A stretch of 26,516 bases of DNA, from NCBI GenBank assembly GCA_041662295.1, contig JBAZSR010000029.1, forward strand, positions 1-26,516, read 5' to 3'. Source of the DNA: JACQWX01 sp041662295 (GTDB lineage Bacteria; Elusimicrobiota; Elusimicrobia; UBA1565; UBA9628). Positions 1 to 5,820 of this stretch are shown here, in pieces (within the stretch, counting starts at the first letter, position 1; every line of letters starts with the position of its first letter). Made by a program: the position numbers and the translations under genes. The notes below the pieces were generated by a model, which was not told where the DNA came from, searched no databases, and saw nothing but the letters and a program-made list of their open reading frames with translations.

Positions 1-995
1 TCCTGTCCTCGAAGTCGTCGTCGTCGAGAACGCGGGCCAGGGCTGCCTCGGCGCTGGCCGCCCTGCGGGCCCGCCTGACGGCCCGTGTCGAGAGGCTGTC
101 CATCGACCGTCGGAGGCTCGAGAGGCTGGGGAACAAGCTCTCGAGCCTGGCGGCGGCCGTGCGCTCCGCGAGGTCGCCGGAGCGCAGGCGCGTGCTCCTG
201 GCCAGCGTCCTGCCCATGAGCGGGAAGGAGCTGGACCTCCTGGGCCGCAGGATCGACGAGCTCGACGCGGCCATCGCGGCCGGCAAGGAGAGGATGCTCG
301 AAGCCAACCTGAGGCTGGTCCTCTCGATCGCCAAGAACAGGCGACACCACGGCATGGAGATCGGGGACCTCGTCCAGGAAGGCGCCCTTGGCCTTCTCAA
401 CGCGGCGACGAAGTTCGACTACCGCAGGGGGTTCAAGTTCTCGACCTACGCCTCGTGGTGGATCCTGCAGTCCATCAACCGGGCCATCAACGACAAGGCC
501 TCCATCATCCGGCTGCCGGCGCATCTCCATGAGCGCCTCGGGAAGGTCCGCGCCGCCGTAAGGCGCTTCGAGGAGCGCAACGACCGCGCGCCGGACCCCG
601 GTGAGATATCGGCCGGCGTGCGCCTGTCGCCCGAGCAAGTCCACGAGACCCTCGGCGCGGCGCCCGCGATGCTGTCGCTCTCGACGGACCTGGGCCCCGA
701 TGAGGGGATGTCCCTGGAGAGCGTCCTCTCCGACCCGCTGGAGCCCTCGGTCCACGACAAGACGGACGCCGTCATGCGTCGGCAGGAAGTGGAGAAGTGC
801 TTGGCGCGGCTCAAGCCCACGGAGGCCGAGGTCCTCAGGCAGCGGTTCGGGCTGACGGCGCGGCTGCCGGCCACCCTCGATGAGGTGGGCAGGTCCATCG
901 GGGTCAGCAGGGAGCGGGTCCGGCAGATCGAACTCCAGGCGATCGTCAAGCTCAGGACCGGTCCCGACCACCGGATGCTGGCGGACTACGCATAG
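1..995 (+). CDS. Sigma-70 family RNA polymerase sigma factor (RpoD/RpoS-like), 5' end outside window
   Basis: Directs RNA polymerase to promoters. The frame (codons starting at base 3) is open to the window edge and is already helical, charged protein before GTG 159, so I treat the gene as truncated at the left edge rather than starting at 159. Visible in order: region 2.1-2.2 (EANLRLVLSIAKN, GDLVQEGALGLL), region 2.3-2.4 (FKFSTYASWWILQSINRAI), region 3 with IRLPAHLHER, and region 4.2 helix-turn-helix (TLDEVGRSIGVSRERVRQIE). Region 4.2 keeps the RERVRQIE residues that read a TTGACA -35. Region 2.4 differs from the E. coli sigma70 pattern WWIRQAITRAI: Leu replaces the Arg before the conserved Gln, and Asn replaces the Thr that helps read position -12. 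It is a primary-like or group 2 sigma; I cannot tell housekeeping from alternative. Confidence 0.93.
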   Translation, partial: LSSKSSSSRTRARAASALAALRARLTARVERLSIDRRRLERLGNKLSSLAAAVRSARSPERRRVLLASVLPMSGKELDLLGRRIDELDAAIAAGKERMLEANLRLVLSIAKNRRHHGMEIGDLVQEGALGLLNAATKFDYRRGFKFSTYASWWILQSINRAINDKASIIRLPAHLHERLGKVRAAVRRFEERNDRAPDPGEISAGVRLSPEQVHETLGAAPAMLSLSTDLGPDEGMSLESVLSDPLEPSVHDKTDAVMRRQEVEKCLARLKPTEAEVLRQRFGLTARLPATLDEVGRSIGVSRERVRQIELQAIVKLRTGPDHRMLADYA

Positions 996-1011
996 CAGGC
1001 CTGCTGGAGCC

Positions 1012-1047
1012 GGCAGGCGGGGGGGGGCGCGGCCTCCCCCGCCTGCC
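1012..1047. terminator. Hairpin terminator shared by convergent genes
   Basis: GGCAGGCGGGGG (1012-1023) is perfectly complementary to CCCCCGCCTGCC (1036-1047): a 12-bp stem that can extend inward by G-C and G-T pairs. It lies in the 62-bp gap between the sigma gene and the small minus-strand gene, so it could end both transcripts. There is no U-tract on either side, so termination strength is uncertain. Confidence 0.65.
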
Positions 1048-1057
1048 CCCGGGGTCC

Positions 1058-1270
1058 TCAGCCGTGGGCCCGGGGCGCGCGGCGCCAGCGGACGCGCACG
1101 CCATAGGTGCCCTTTTCGAAGCGGAATTCCACGCTGCTCCTCGCGTTGGCGCGCACGAGCGTCGACCCGATGCTGCGCGGCAGGTGGACGTCCGCGGCCT
1201 TGAAAGGGTCTCCTTTCAAGCCCCTCGGAAGGCGGTCCCTCCTGCTCTGTCGCTGCATAGGCATCTTCAT
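1058..1270 (-). CDS. Small basic protein of unknown function
   Basis: A 70-residue basic protein I do not recognise. It starts MKMPMQRQS with a charged N-terminus. The C-terminal half looks like beta strands (STLVRANARSSVEFRFEKGTYGVRVRW). Third codon positions are nearly all G or C from about codon 24 to the stop, which supports real coding on this strand. It converges on the sigma gene across a hairpin terminator and diverges from the exported helical protein. A GAACCC-N18-TCTAAA element lies upstream (1304-1333). No strong Shine-Dalgarno precedes the ATG at 1270; in-frame ATGs at 1264 and 1258 are alternatives. There is no signal peptide, so it is probably cytoplasmic. No function is proposed. 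Confidence 0.6.
   Translation of the reverse strand: MKMPMQRQSRRDRLPRGLKGDPFKAADVHLPRSIGSTLVRANARSSVEFRFEKGTYGVRVRWRRAPRAHG
1199..1220. repeat. Perfect 9-bp inverted repeat inside the small gene
   Basis: CTTGAAAGG (1199-1207) and CCTTTCAAG (1212-1220) form a 9-bp stem with a 4-base loop, within codons 17-24 of the minus-strand small gene. On that strand the loop side carries AAAGGAG, which looks like a Shine-Dalgarno, but no start codon follows at a usable distance. It may be an mRNA hairpin or an operator. Confidence 0.45.
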
Positions 1271-1303
1271 CGGTCGGTTCCCGGGTCCGTGTCGTGCTCT
1301 CCA

Positions 1304-1333
1304 TTTAGATGCCCGGCAATGAGGTTTGGGTTC
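1304..1333 (-). promoter_or_regulatory. Putative ECF-type promoter for the small minus-strand gene
   Basis: On the minus strand GAACCC (1333-1328) is followed after 18 bases by TCTAAA (1309-1304), resembling RpoE-type promoters (GGAAC / TCTAA). A transcript starting about 7 bases further would have a leader of about 27 bases before ATG 1270. The same -10-like box occurs at 1364 and 1945. Confidence 0.35.
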
Positions 1334-1339
1334 GGACAG

Positions 1340-1369
1340 GGAATCGTCCGGCCGGCCGGAGCGTCTAAA
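1340..1369 (+). promoter_or_regulatory. Putative ECF-type promoter for the exported helical protein
   Basis: GGAATC (1340-1345) and TCTAAA (1364-1369), 24 bases apart start to start, match the spacing at 1921-1950 exactly. The predicted start near 1376 leaves a short leader before ATG 1391. Similarity to RpoE-class promoters is by motif only. Confidence 0.45.
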
Positions 1370-1390
1370 GGAGAGGAAGGCGGTCCTGCC

Positions 1391-1909
1391 ATGAGAAAGG
1401 CAGTCTGGACGATTCTGGTCTGCGCGCTGGTCGCGGCCCTCGCCTCGCCCGCTGCGGGCGAGGGAGGCGGGGGATTGCGGGCGCTGGCCTCCGGAGAGCC
1501 GGCGGCCGCGCGGGCCGATCCAGGCGCTCTGGCCGAGCGTCTCAGTCAGGCTAAGGCCCGATACCGGGCCTCGGTGAAGCTATTGCGCGAGGAGAGGAAG
1601 GCTGCGATCGCCGCGGCCAAGACGGCTCCGGGCGTGTCCGGTCCCGAGCGCAGGCGAAGGCTCTCCGAGGCCGCCGAGCGGTACCGCTCAAGGCTGCGCT
1701 CCCTGCGCGCCGCCCACAAGGATGAAAGAGCCGGCCTCAGGGAGGAGCTCGGCAGGGTCCGGGCGGCCCGCTGGCGCGAGGAGGGCTATTACTTCGACGA
1801 TTGCCTGAATCGGAGCTGGGAGCATTTTCCGGCGAGGGTCAATGACTGGGCCGCGTGCCCGCCGCTCCACCTGAGCTGGGGGCCGTATCCGGGCGGGGGA
1901 CGGCCTTGA
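1391..1909 (+). CDS. Exported helical, charge-rich protein of unknown function
   Basis: A 172-residue protein with a signal peptide: MRK, then a hydrophobic stretch (AVWTILVCALVAALA) and a likely cut after SPAAG. The mature part, about residues 45-130, is almost entirely Arg/Lys/Glu/Ala-rich helix (for example RASVKLLREERKAAIAAAK), the amphipathic pattern of periplasmic coiled-coil proteins. The C-terminus has two Cys (DDCLNRSW and AACPPLH) that could form a disulfide, and a Pro/Gly-rich end. AAAGGAGAGGAAGG lies 10 or more bases before ATG 1391, which I prefer over the in-frame ATG at 1319 because only 1391 begins with a signal peptide. Size and helicity recall small periplasmic stress proteins such as Spy/CpxP, but no LTxxQ motif is visible, so I do not assign that family. 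Confidence 0.75.
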   Translation: MRKAVWTILVCALVAALASPAAGEGGGGLRALASGEPAAARADPGALAERLSQAKARYRASVKLLREERKAAIAAAKTAPGVSGPERRRRLSEAAERYRSRLRSLRAAHKDERAGLREELGRVRAARWREEGYYFDDCLNRSWEHFPARVNDWAACPPLHLSWGPYPGGGRP

Positions 1910-1920
1910 GGCCGGCTCCC

Positions 1921-1950
1921 GGAATCCTGCGGAGGATCCTGGCATCTAAA
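1921..1950 (+). promoter_or_regulatory. Putative ECF-type promoter before the response regulator
   Basis: GGAATC (1921-1926) and TCTAAA (1945-1950) have the same spacing as the element at 1340-1369. The predicted start falls almost on ATG 1958, so transcripts from here would be nearly leaderless. For read-through from the upstream gene, AAAGGGGAAG would serve as Shine-Dalgarno. Confidence 0.4.
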
Positions 1951-1957
1951 GGGGAAG

Positions 1958-2404
1958 ATGTCTCCCATCAAGAGCCCGTCGGAGACGGCGCAGCGCATGC
2001 GGGCCGCCGTGCTCGTCGCGGATGACGACTCTTCGGTCCGGGGGGCGGTCATGGTCATCCTGGCCGGGAAGTTCGAGGTCCAGGAGGCGGCCGGAGGCAG
2101 GGACGCCCTGGACGCGATGGCCCTGGCCAGTCCGGACCTCCTGATCCTGGACCTGTCCATGCCGGACATGGGGGGCATCGAGGTCCTCACCGAGGTTCGC
2201 CGCACCAACCCGGACCTGCCGGTGCTCATCCTGACCGCTGAGAACGACGTGGGACAGGCCGTCCGAGCCCTGGATCTGGGCGCCAAGACCTATCTCACCA
2301 AGCCCTTCGAGCCCAGCGTGCTCATGGAGGAGGTCGTCCGCGCGCTCGCGGGCAGCCCGGACCCTGCGAAGGCTTCCGCCCGGCCCTGGCGCGTCGTGAC
2401 CTAG
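1958..2404 (+). CDS. Single-domain response regulator (CheY-like receiver)
   Basis: A 148-residue receiver with no output domain. Acidic pocket at D22-D24 (VADDDSSV), predicted phosphoacceptor D65 in LLILDLSMPDMGG, switch T93 (ILTAEND), and conserved K115 in TYLTKPFEPS. About 15 residues precede the receiver and a short basic tail follows. The ATG at 1958 has AAAGGGGAAG immediately upstream. The gene sits 48 bp after the exported helical protein and about 130 bp before a large orphan kinase on the same strand, so it is a candidate partner of that kinase. Lacking a DNA-binding domain, it would act by protein contact or as a phosphorelay intermediate. Confidence 0.9.
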   Translation: MSPIKSPSETAQRMRAAVLVADDDSSVRGAVMVILAGKFEVQEAAGGRDALDAMALASPDLLILDLSMPDMGGIEVLTEVRRTNPDLPVLILTAENDVGQAVRALDLGAKTYLTKPFEPSVLMEEVVRALAGSPDPAKASARPWRVVT

Positions 2405-2475
2405 CCTGCTTGCCTGGCGTCACAAAGCCTTTACAAGAGATTGACAGCCCGTCCATGGCGGCGCGCAGGCCCTGG

Positions 2476-2484
2476 TGCTAGAAT
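2476..2484 (+). promoter_or_regulatory. Possible extended -10 element for the sensor kinase
   Basis: TGCTAGAAT is a TG-N-TAGAAT extended -10, placing transcription near 2491. No good -35 lies 17 bases upstream; TTGACA at 2441 is 32 bases away. If real, GTG 2475 cannot be the start of the kinase. Confidence 0.35.
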
Positions 2485-2531
2485 CAGGGCAGAAGGGGAC
2501 CTCTCAGCAGGGTCTCCCAAGGCATGACCAG

Positions 2532-5108
2532 GTGAGCGCTTCAGGCGCGCGTTCCGACGAAGGTCCTGCGGGCTCCGTCCTGGCCCGCAGGCTCGGCATG
2601 GTTCTTGAGGACCTTCCGGTCGCCGCGGCCATGGTCGCGGCCGATCACAGGGTGCGCTTCGCCAACCGGCTCTTTCGCAAGCGCTTCGGCCCGGCGGCGG
2701 GCAAGCTCTGCCACGAGCAGTTCGCGCAGCGCAGCGCCCCGTGCGAGGGCTGCGAGAACTTCAAGGTCCTCAAGACCGGCAAGCCTCACCGTTGGCGATG
2801 GCAGGGGCCGGGAGAGCGGGCCTACGCGGTGTCGAGCATCCCCCTCAAGGATGGGAACGGCTCCCCCGCGGTCCTGAAGGTCGTCGTGGAGGCCTCCGGC
2901 CGCGAGCCGCGCCAGGAGGAGCCCGGCGACCATTGGGAGCGGCTCGAGGCCCTGGTGGCCGAGCGAACAGAGCAGCTCGAGGAAGCCAATTCCAGGCTCT
3001 CGGCCAAGAACGAGGAAGCCCGGCTGGCCGCGGAGCGCTACAAGTCCCTCTTCCTGAACATGACCGAGGGGTTCGCCCTCTTCGAGCTCATCACGGATAG
3101 GGACGGTGAGCCCCTCGACTGCCGCTTCTTGGATGTCAACCCCGCGTTCCAGCGTCTGACCGGCCTGTCCAGGCCCATGGTGCTCGGGAGGACCGCCCGC
3201 GAGGCCATCCCGGGGCTCGAGGATTTCTGGGTCCAGTCCTTCGGGGACGTGGCCCTCACCGGGAGGCCCGCTCGGTTCGAGGCTTTCGCCCGGCCCCTGG
3301 GCAGGCACTACGACGTCTACGCTTTCCGCCCGGGTCCGGCGCGGTTCGCGGTGGTCTTCACGGACGCCACCGAGCGCGCCCGGACCCGGCAGGAGCGCGA
3401 ATGCCTCGTCGAGTTCCTCCGCCTGGTCAATGACAGCGAAGACCTCGTGGGCCTCGTGAACGCGGCGGCGGCCTTCTTCCGGAAGGAGTCCCGCTGCGAG
3501 GCGGTCGGCATCCGGCTCAAGCTCGGGGACGACTACCCCTACGCCGCGGCCCTTGGGTTCCCGGCCGACTTCGTCGCGTCGGAGAACGAGCTCTGCTCCA
3601 GGGACGCCGAAGGCCGCGTGCTCCTCGACGGCTCGCGCGAGCCGGTCATCGAGTGCCTCTGCGGCAGGGTCATCCGTGGACGCAACGGTGAGGTGGGGAA
3701 GGGCTTTACAACGGCCGGGACCTTCTGGTCCAACGACGCCGCCTGCCTGGCCGCCTCGGAGCCCCGGGGGGACGGGAAGGATGGCCTGCGCAACCGCTGC
3801 AGCAGCGTCGGCTTCCGGTCCGTGGCCCTCATCCCTCTGGTCGTGGGCGGCCGGCGGCTTGGGCTCGTGCAGCTCAACAGCCGCAGTCCGGGGGCCTTCA
3901 CCGAGGGGGCCATCTCCTTATTGGAGAAGCTGGCCGGCCACCTGGCCGTGGCCGTGGCCAGGTTCAAGGCGGAGGAGGACATCCGCAGGAGCCAGGAGCG
4001 CCTCAGCGCCGCCCAGGAGATCGCGCACCTGGGGAGCTGGGAGCTCGACTTGGTCGCGGGCAAGCTGATCTGGTCCGATGAAGTCTATCGCATCTTCGGC
4101 CTCAAGCCTCAGGAGTTCTGCGCGACCTATGAGGCCTTCCTTGAGGCCGTGCATCCCGACGACCGTAAGGCCGTGGACGCCGCGTATTCCAGCTCCCTGG
4201 CGGAGAGGCGGGACACCTACGAGATCGAGCACCGGGTGGTCCGCAGGTCCGATCGGTCCGTGCGCTTCGTGCACGAACGCTGCCAGCATGTCCGGGACGG
4301 GTCTGGCCGCATCGTGCTGTCCCGGGGCATGGTGCACGACATCACGGAGCGCAGGCGCATGGAGGAGGCCCTTCTGCGCTCCCGCGACGAGCTGGAGGCC
4401 AAGGTCCAGGAGCGCACCGCAGCGCTCGAGCGGTCCAACAAGGAATTGGAGATGTTCGCCTACGCGGCTTCCCACGATCTGCAGGAGCCCCTGCGCATGA
4501 TCGCCAGCTACGTCCAGCTCCTCTCGCGGCGTTATAAAGGAAAGCTCGACGCCGACGCCGACGATTTCATCCGCTTCGCCTCAGACGGCGCGGTGCGCCT
4601 GCAGAGGATGATCAACGACCTGCTGACCTTCTCGCGCCTGCACACCAAGGCGAGCGTCCGGGCGAGCGTGGACTCAAGTCGCGCCCTGAACAACGCCCTG
4701 GAGAACCTCCAGCTTGCGATCAAGGAGGCCGGGGCCAAGGTGGTGAGCGGCGCTCTGCCCGTCTTGACCGCGGACGAGAGTCAACTCGTGCAGGTCTTCC
4801 AGAACCTGCTGAACAACGCAATCAAGTTCCGCTCGGACCGGCCCTGCGTGGTGCGGATCTCGGCCGAGGAGCGCGCAGGCGCCTGGCTCTTCTCGGTGGC
4901 TGACAACGGGATCGGCATCGAGGAGAGGCATCTTAAGGACGTGTTCGTTCTCTTCCGCAGGTTCGACGGCGGCCAAGGCCAGCCGGGCACGGGCATCGGC
5001 CTGGCCGTGGTCAAGAAGATCGTGGAGCGCCACGGCGGCCGCATCTGGGTCGAGTCCAAGCCCGGCGAGGGCTCGGTGTTCCGCTTCACCTGGCCCGGAT
5101 CTCAGTAG
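2532..5108 (+). CDS. Multi-sensor histidine kinase (PAS-PAS-GAF-PAS-HisKA-HATPase)
   Basis: A soluble sensor kinase with no membrane segments. Numbering from the alternative GTG 2475: PAS 1 about 42-140 with C79-H80 and C90-x2-C93; coiled coil about 155-190; PAS 2 about 190-300; GAF about 305-490 with Cys motifs ECLCG and NRCSSVGF; PAS 3 about 500-640; HisKA with SHDLQEPLR, predicted phospho-His 667; HATPase with N box NLLNNAIKF, G1 DNGIGI and G2 GTGIGLAVVK. All catalytic boxes are intact. The PAS and GAF Cys motifs recur in kinases of metal- and anaerobe-associated bacteria and suggest a redox or metal cue, which is inference. I prefer GTG 2532 (CCAAGG upstream) over GTG 2475, which overlaps a likely -10 and gives an unconvincing N-terminus. 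There is no receiver; the response regulator at 1958 may be its partner. Confidence 0.9.
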   Translation: MSASGARSDEGPAGSVLARRLGMVLEDLPVAAAMVAADHRVRFANRLFRKRFGPAAGKLCHEQFAQRSAPCEGCENFKVLKTGKPHRWRWQGPGERAYAVSSIPLKDGNGSPAVLKVVVEASGREPRQEEPGDHWERLEALVAERTEQLEEANSRLSAKNEEARLAAERYKSLFLNMTEGFALFELITDRDGEPLDCRFLDVNPAFQRLTGLSRPMVLGRTAREAIPGLEDFWVQSFGDVALTGRPARFEAFARPLGRHYDVYAFRPGPARFAVVFTDATERARTRQERECLVEFLRLVNDSEDLVGLVNAAAAFFRKESRCEAVGIRLKLGDDYPYAAALGFPADFVASENELCSRDAEGRVLLDGSREPVIECLCGRVIRGRNGEVGKGFTTAGTFWSNDAACLAASEPRGDGKDGLRNRCSSVGFRSVALIPLVVGGRRLGLVQLNSRSPGAFTEGAISLLEKLAGHLAVAVARFKAEEDIRRSQERLSAAQEIAHLGSWELDLVAGKLIWSDEVYRIFGLKPQEFCATYEAFLEAVHPDDRKAVDAAYSSSLAERRDTYEIEHRVVRRSDRSVRFVHERCQHVRDGSGRIVLSRGMVHDITERRRMEEALLRSRDELEAKVQERTAALERSNKELEMFAYAASHDLQEPLRMIASYVQLLSRRYKGKLDADADDFIRFASDGAVRLQRMINDLLTFSRLHTKASVRASVDSSRALNNALENLQLAIKEAGAKVVSGALPVLTADESQLVQVFQNLLNNAIKFRSDRPCVVRISAEERAGAWLFSVADNGIGIEERHLKDVFVLFRRFDGGQGQPGTGIGLAVVKKIVERHGGRIWVESKPGEGSVFRFTWPGSQ

Positions 5109-5142
5109 CCTCGTCGACCCGCCCTTCCCCGCCTTGAGCCCG

Positions 5143-5175
5143 ATTGACAATGCTTTGACCCTCGCCGGGTACGAT
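5143..5175 (+). promoter_or_regulatory. Tandem TTGAC box promoter, copy 1
   Basis: ATTGAC (5143-5148) and TTTGAC (5154-5159) are 11 bp apart, followed after 10 bases by TACGAT (5170-5175). The half-site and -10 spacing are the same at 5734 and 16257. A normal 17-bp sigma70 spacer is absent: the two TTGAC elements lie 20 and 9 bp from the -10, as expected for an activator box replacing the -35. Confidence 0.55.
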
Positions 5176-5188
5176 GGCCGCGAGGAAG

Positions 5189-5698
5189 ATGAAGATCTTC
5201 AGACGGCGTTTCGCGGCAGCCTCCTGTCTGGCAATCATGTCGGCCGCGCCTTTGACGGCCGCAGCCCAGAGGCCCAATGACCTGGGGTTGAGGCGCTTGT
5301 TCCTGCGCGACGACCCGGGTTCGGGCGGCTACCGCGCGTCCATCATCTTCGAAGAAAGCGATGGCGGCGGCCGGCTCCGCGGCATGACCAGGCCGGCGGC
5401 AAGGCTCGGACGCGGGCCCCTGGTTATGCGGCCGGGCGGGACCGAGGTCGCGTGCGTGGGCTTCATGCCCTACTGGCTCGCGGACGCCTGCGGGCAGCCC
5501 ACCACGGGCTTGAGCGCGGACCTCGGAGACCGGCTCTCAGGCTTGGGGCTTTACGTCCGCGGCGCCAACCTCGCCGATGCCCCCGCGAGAGCGGACAGCC
5601 TGCCCGCGGCCGGCTCGGAGGTCCTCGGTTCCGGCGGGCCGAGGACCGTCTTCGCGGGACTGCAGCTGCGCTGGGGTCCGCAGAGCCCGAGCTTCTGA
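5189..5698 (+). CDS. Exported protein of unknown function
   Basis: A 169-residue protein with a signal peptide: MKIFRRR, a hydrophobic core (FAAASCLAIMSAAPL) and a likely cut after TAAAQ. The mature part is Gly/Arg-rich with two Cys (EVACVGF and ADACGQP) and ends in strand-like segments (TVFAGLQLRW). I recognise no domain. ATG 5189 is chosen because it begins the signal peptide and follows GAGGAAG; ATG 5174 lies inside the predicted -10, so it is unlikely. The leader would be only about 7 bases. It is a single gene, followed by another tandem-box promoter. The short length and strand-rich C-terminus could fit a small outer-membrane or periplasmic protein, but this is weak. Confidence 0.65.
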   Translation: MKIFRRRFAAASCLAIMSAAPLTAAAQRPNDLGLRRLFLRDDPGSGGYRASIIFEESDGGGRLRGMTRPAARLGRGPLVMRPGGTEVACVGFMPYWLADACGQPTTGLSADLGDRLSGLGLYVRGANLADAPARADSLPAAGSEVLGSGGPRTVFAGLQLRWGPQSPSF

Positions 5699-5733
5699 CG
5701 TTCGACCCGGATGTCGGACGAGGGCCGCTGGGC

Positions 5734-5766
5734 TTTGATTCGGTTTTGACAGGACTGCGTTATGCT
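5734..5766 (+). promoter_or_regulatory. Tandem TTGAC box promoter, copy 2 (NHL/oxidase operon)
   Basis: TTTGAT (5734-5739) and TTTGAC (5745-5750), 11 bp apart, then TATGCT (5761-5766) after 10 bases. The predicted start near 5773 leaves a leader of about 48 bases containing GAGAAAGG before ATG 5821. Geometry is identical to the boxes at 5143 and 16257. Confidence 0.6.
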
Positions 5767-5820
5767 TGTCATGTGGATCAGGGCATGACGGATATAGACG
5801 GAGAAAGGCGGGTTGAAAAC

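Noticed and set aside
159..161. GTG 159 as the start of the sigma factor
   Set aside because: The frame continues upstream to the window edge with protein-like helical sequence, and no ribosome site precedes 159.
2441..2484. TTGACA ... TAGAAT as a sigma70 promoter for the kinase
   Set aside because: The spacer is 32 bp. A CTTTAC 11 bp before ATTGAC (2440) resembles the tandem box, but no -10 lies at the matching distance.
5452..5820. Upstream extension of the NHL protein frame to 5452
   Set aside because: It overlaps the exported-protein gene in another frame and crosses the predicted promoter; the signal peptide begins after 5821.
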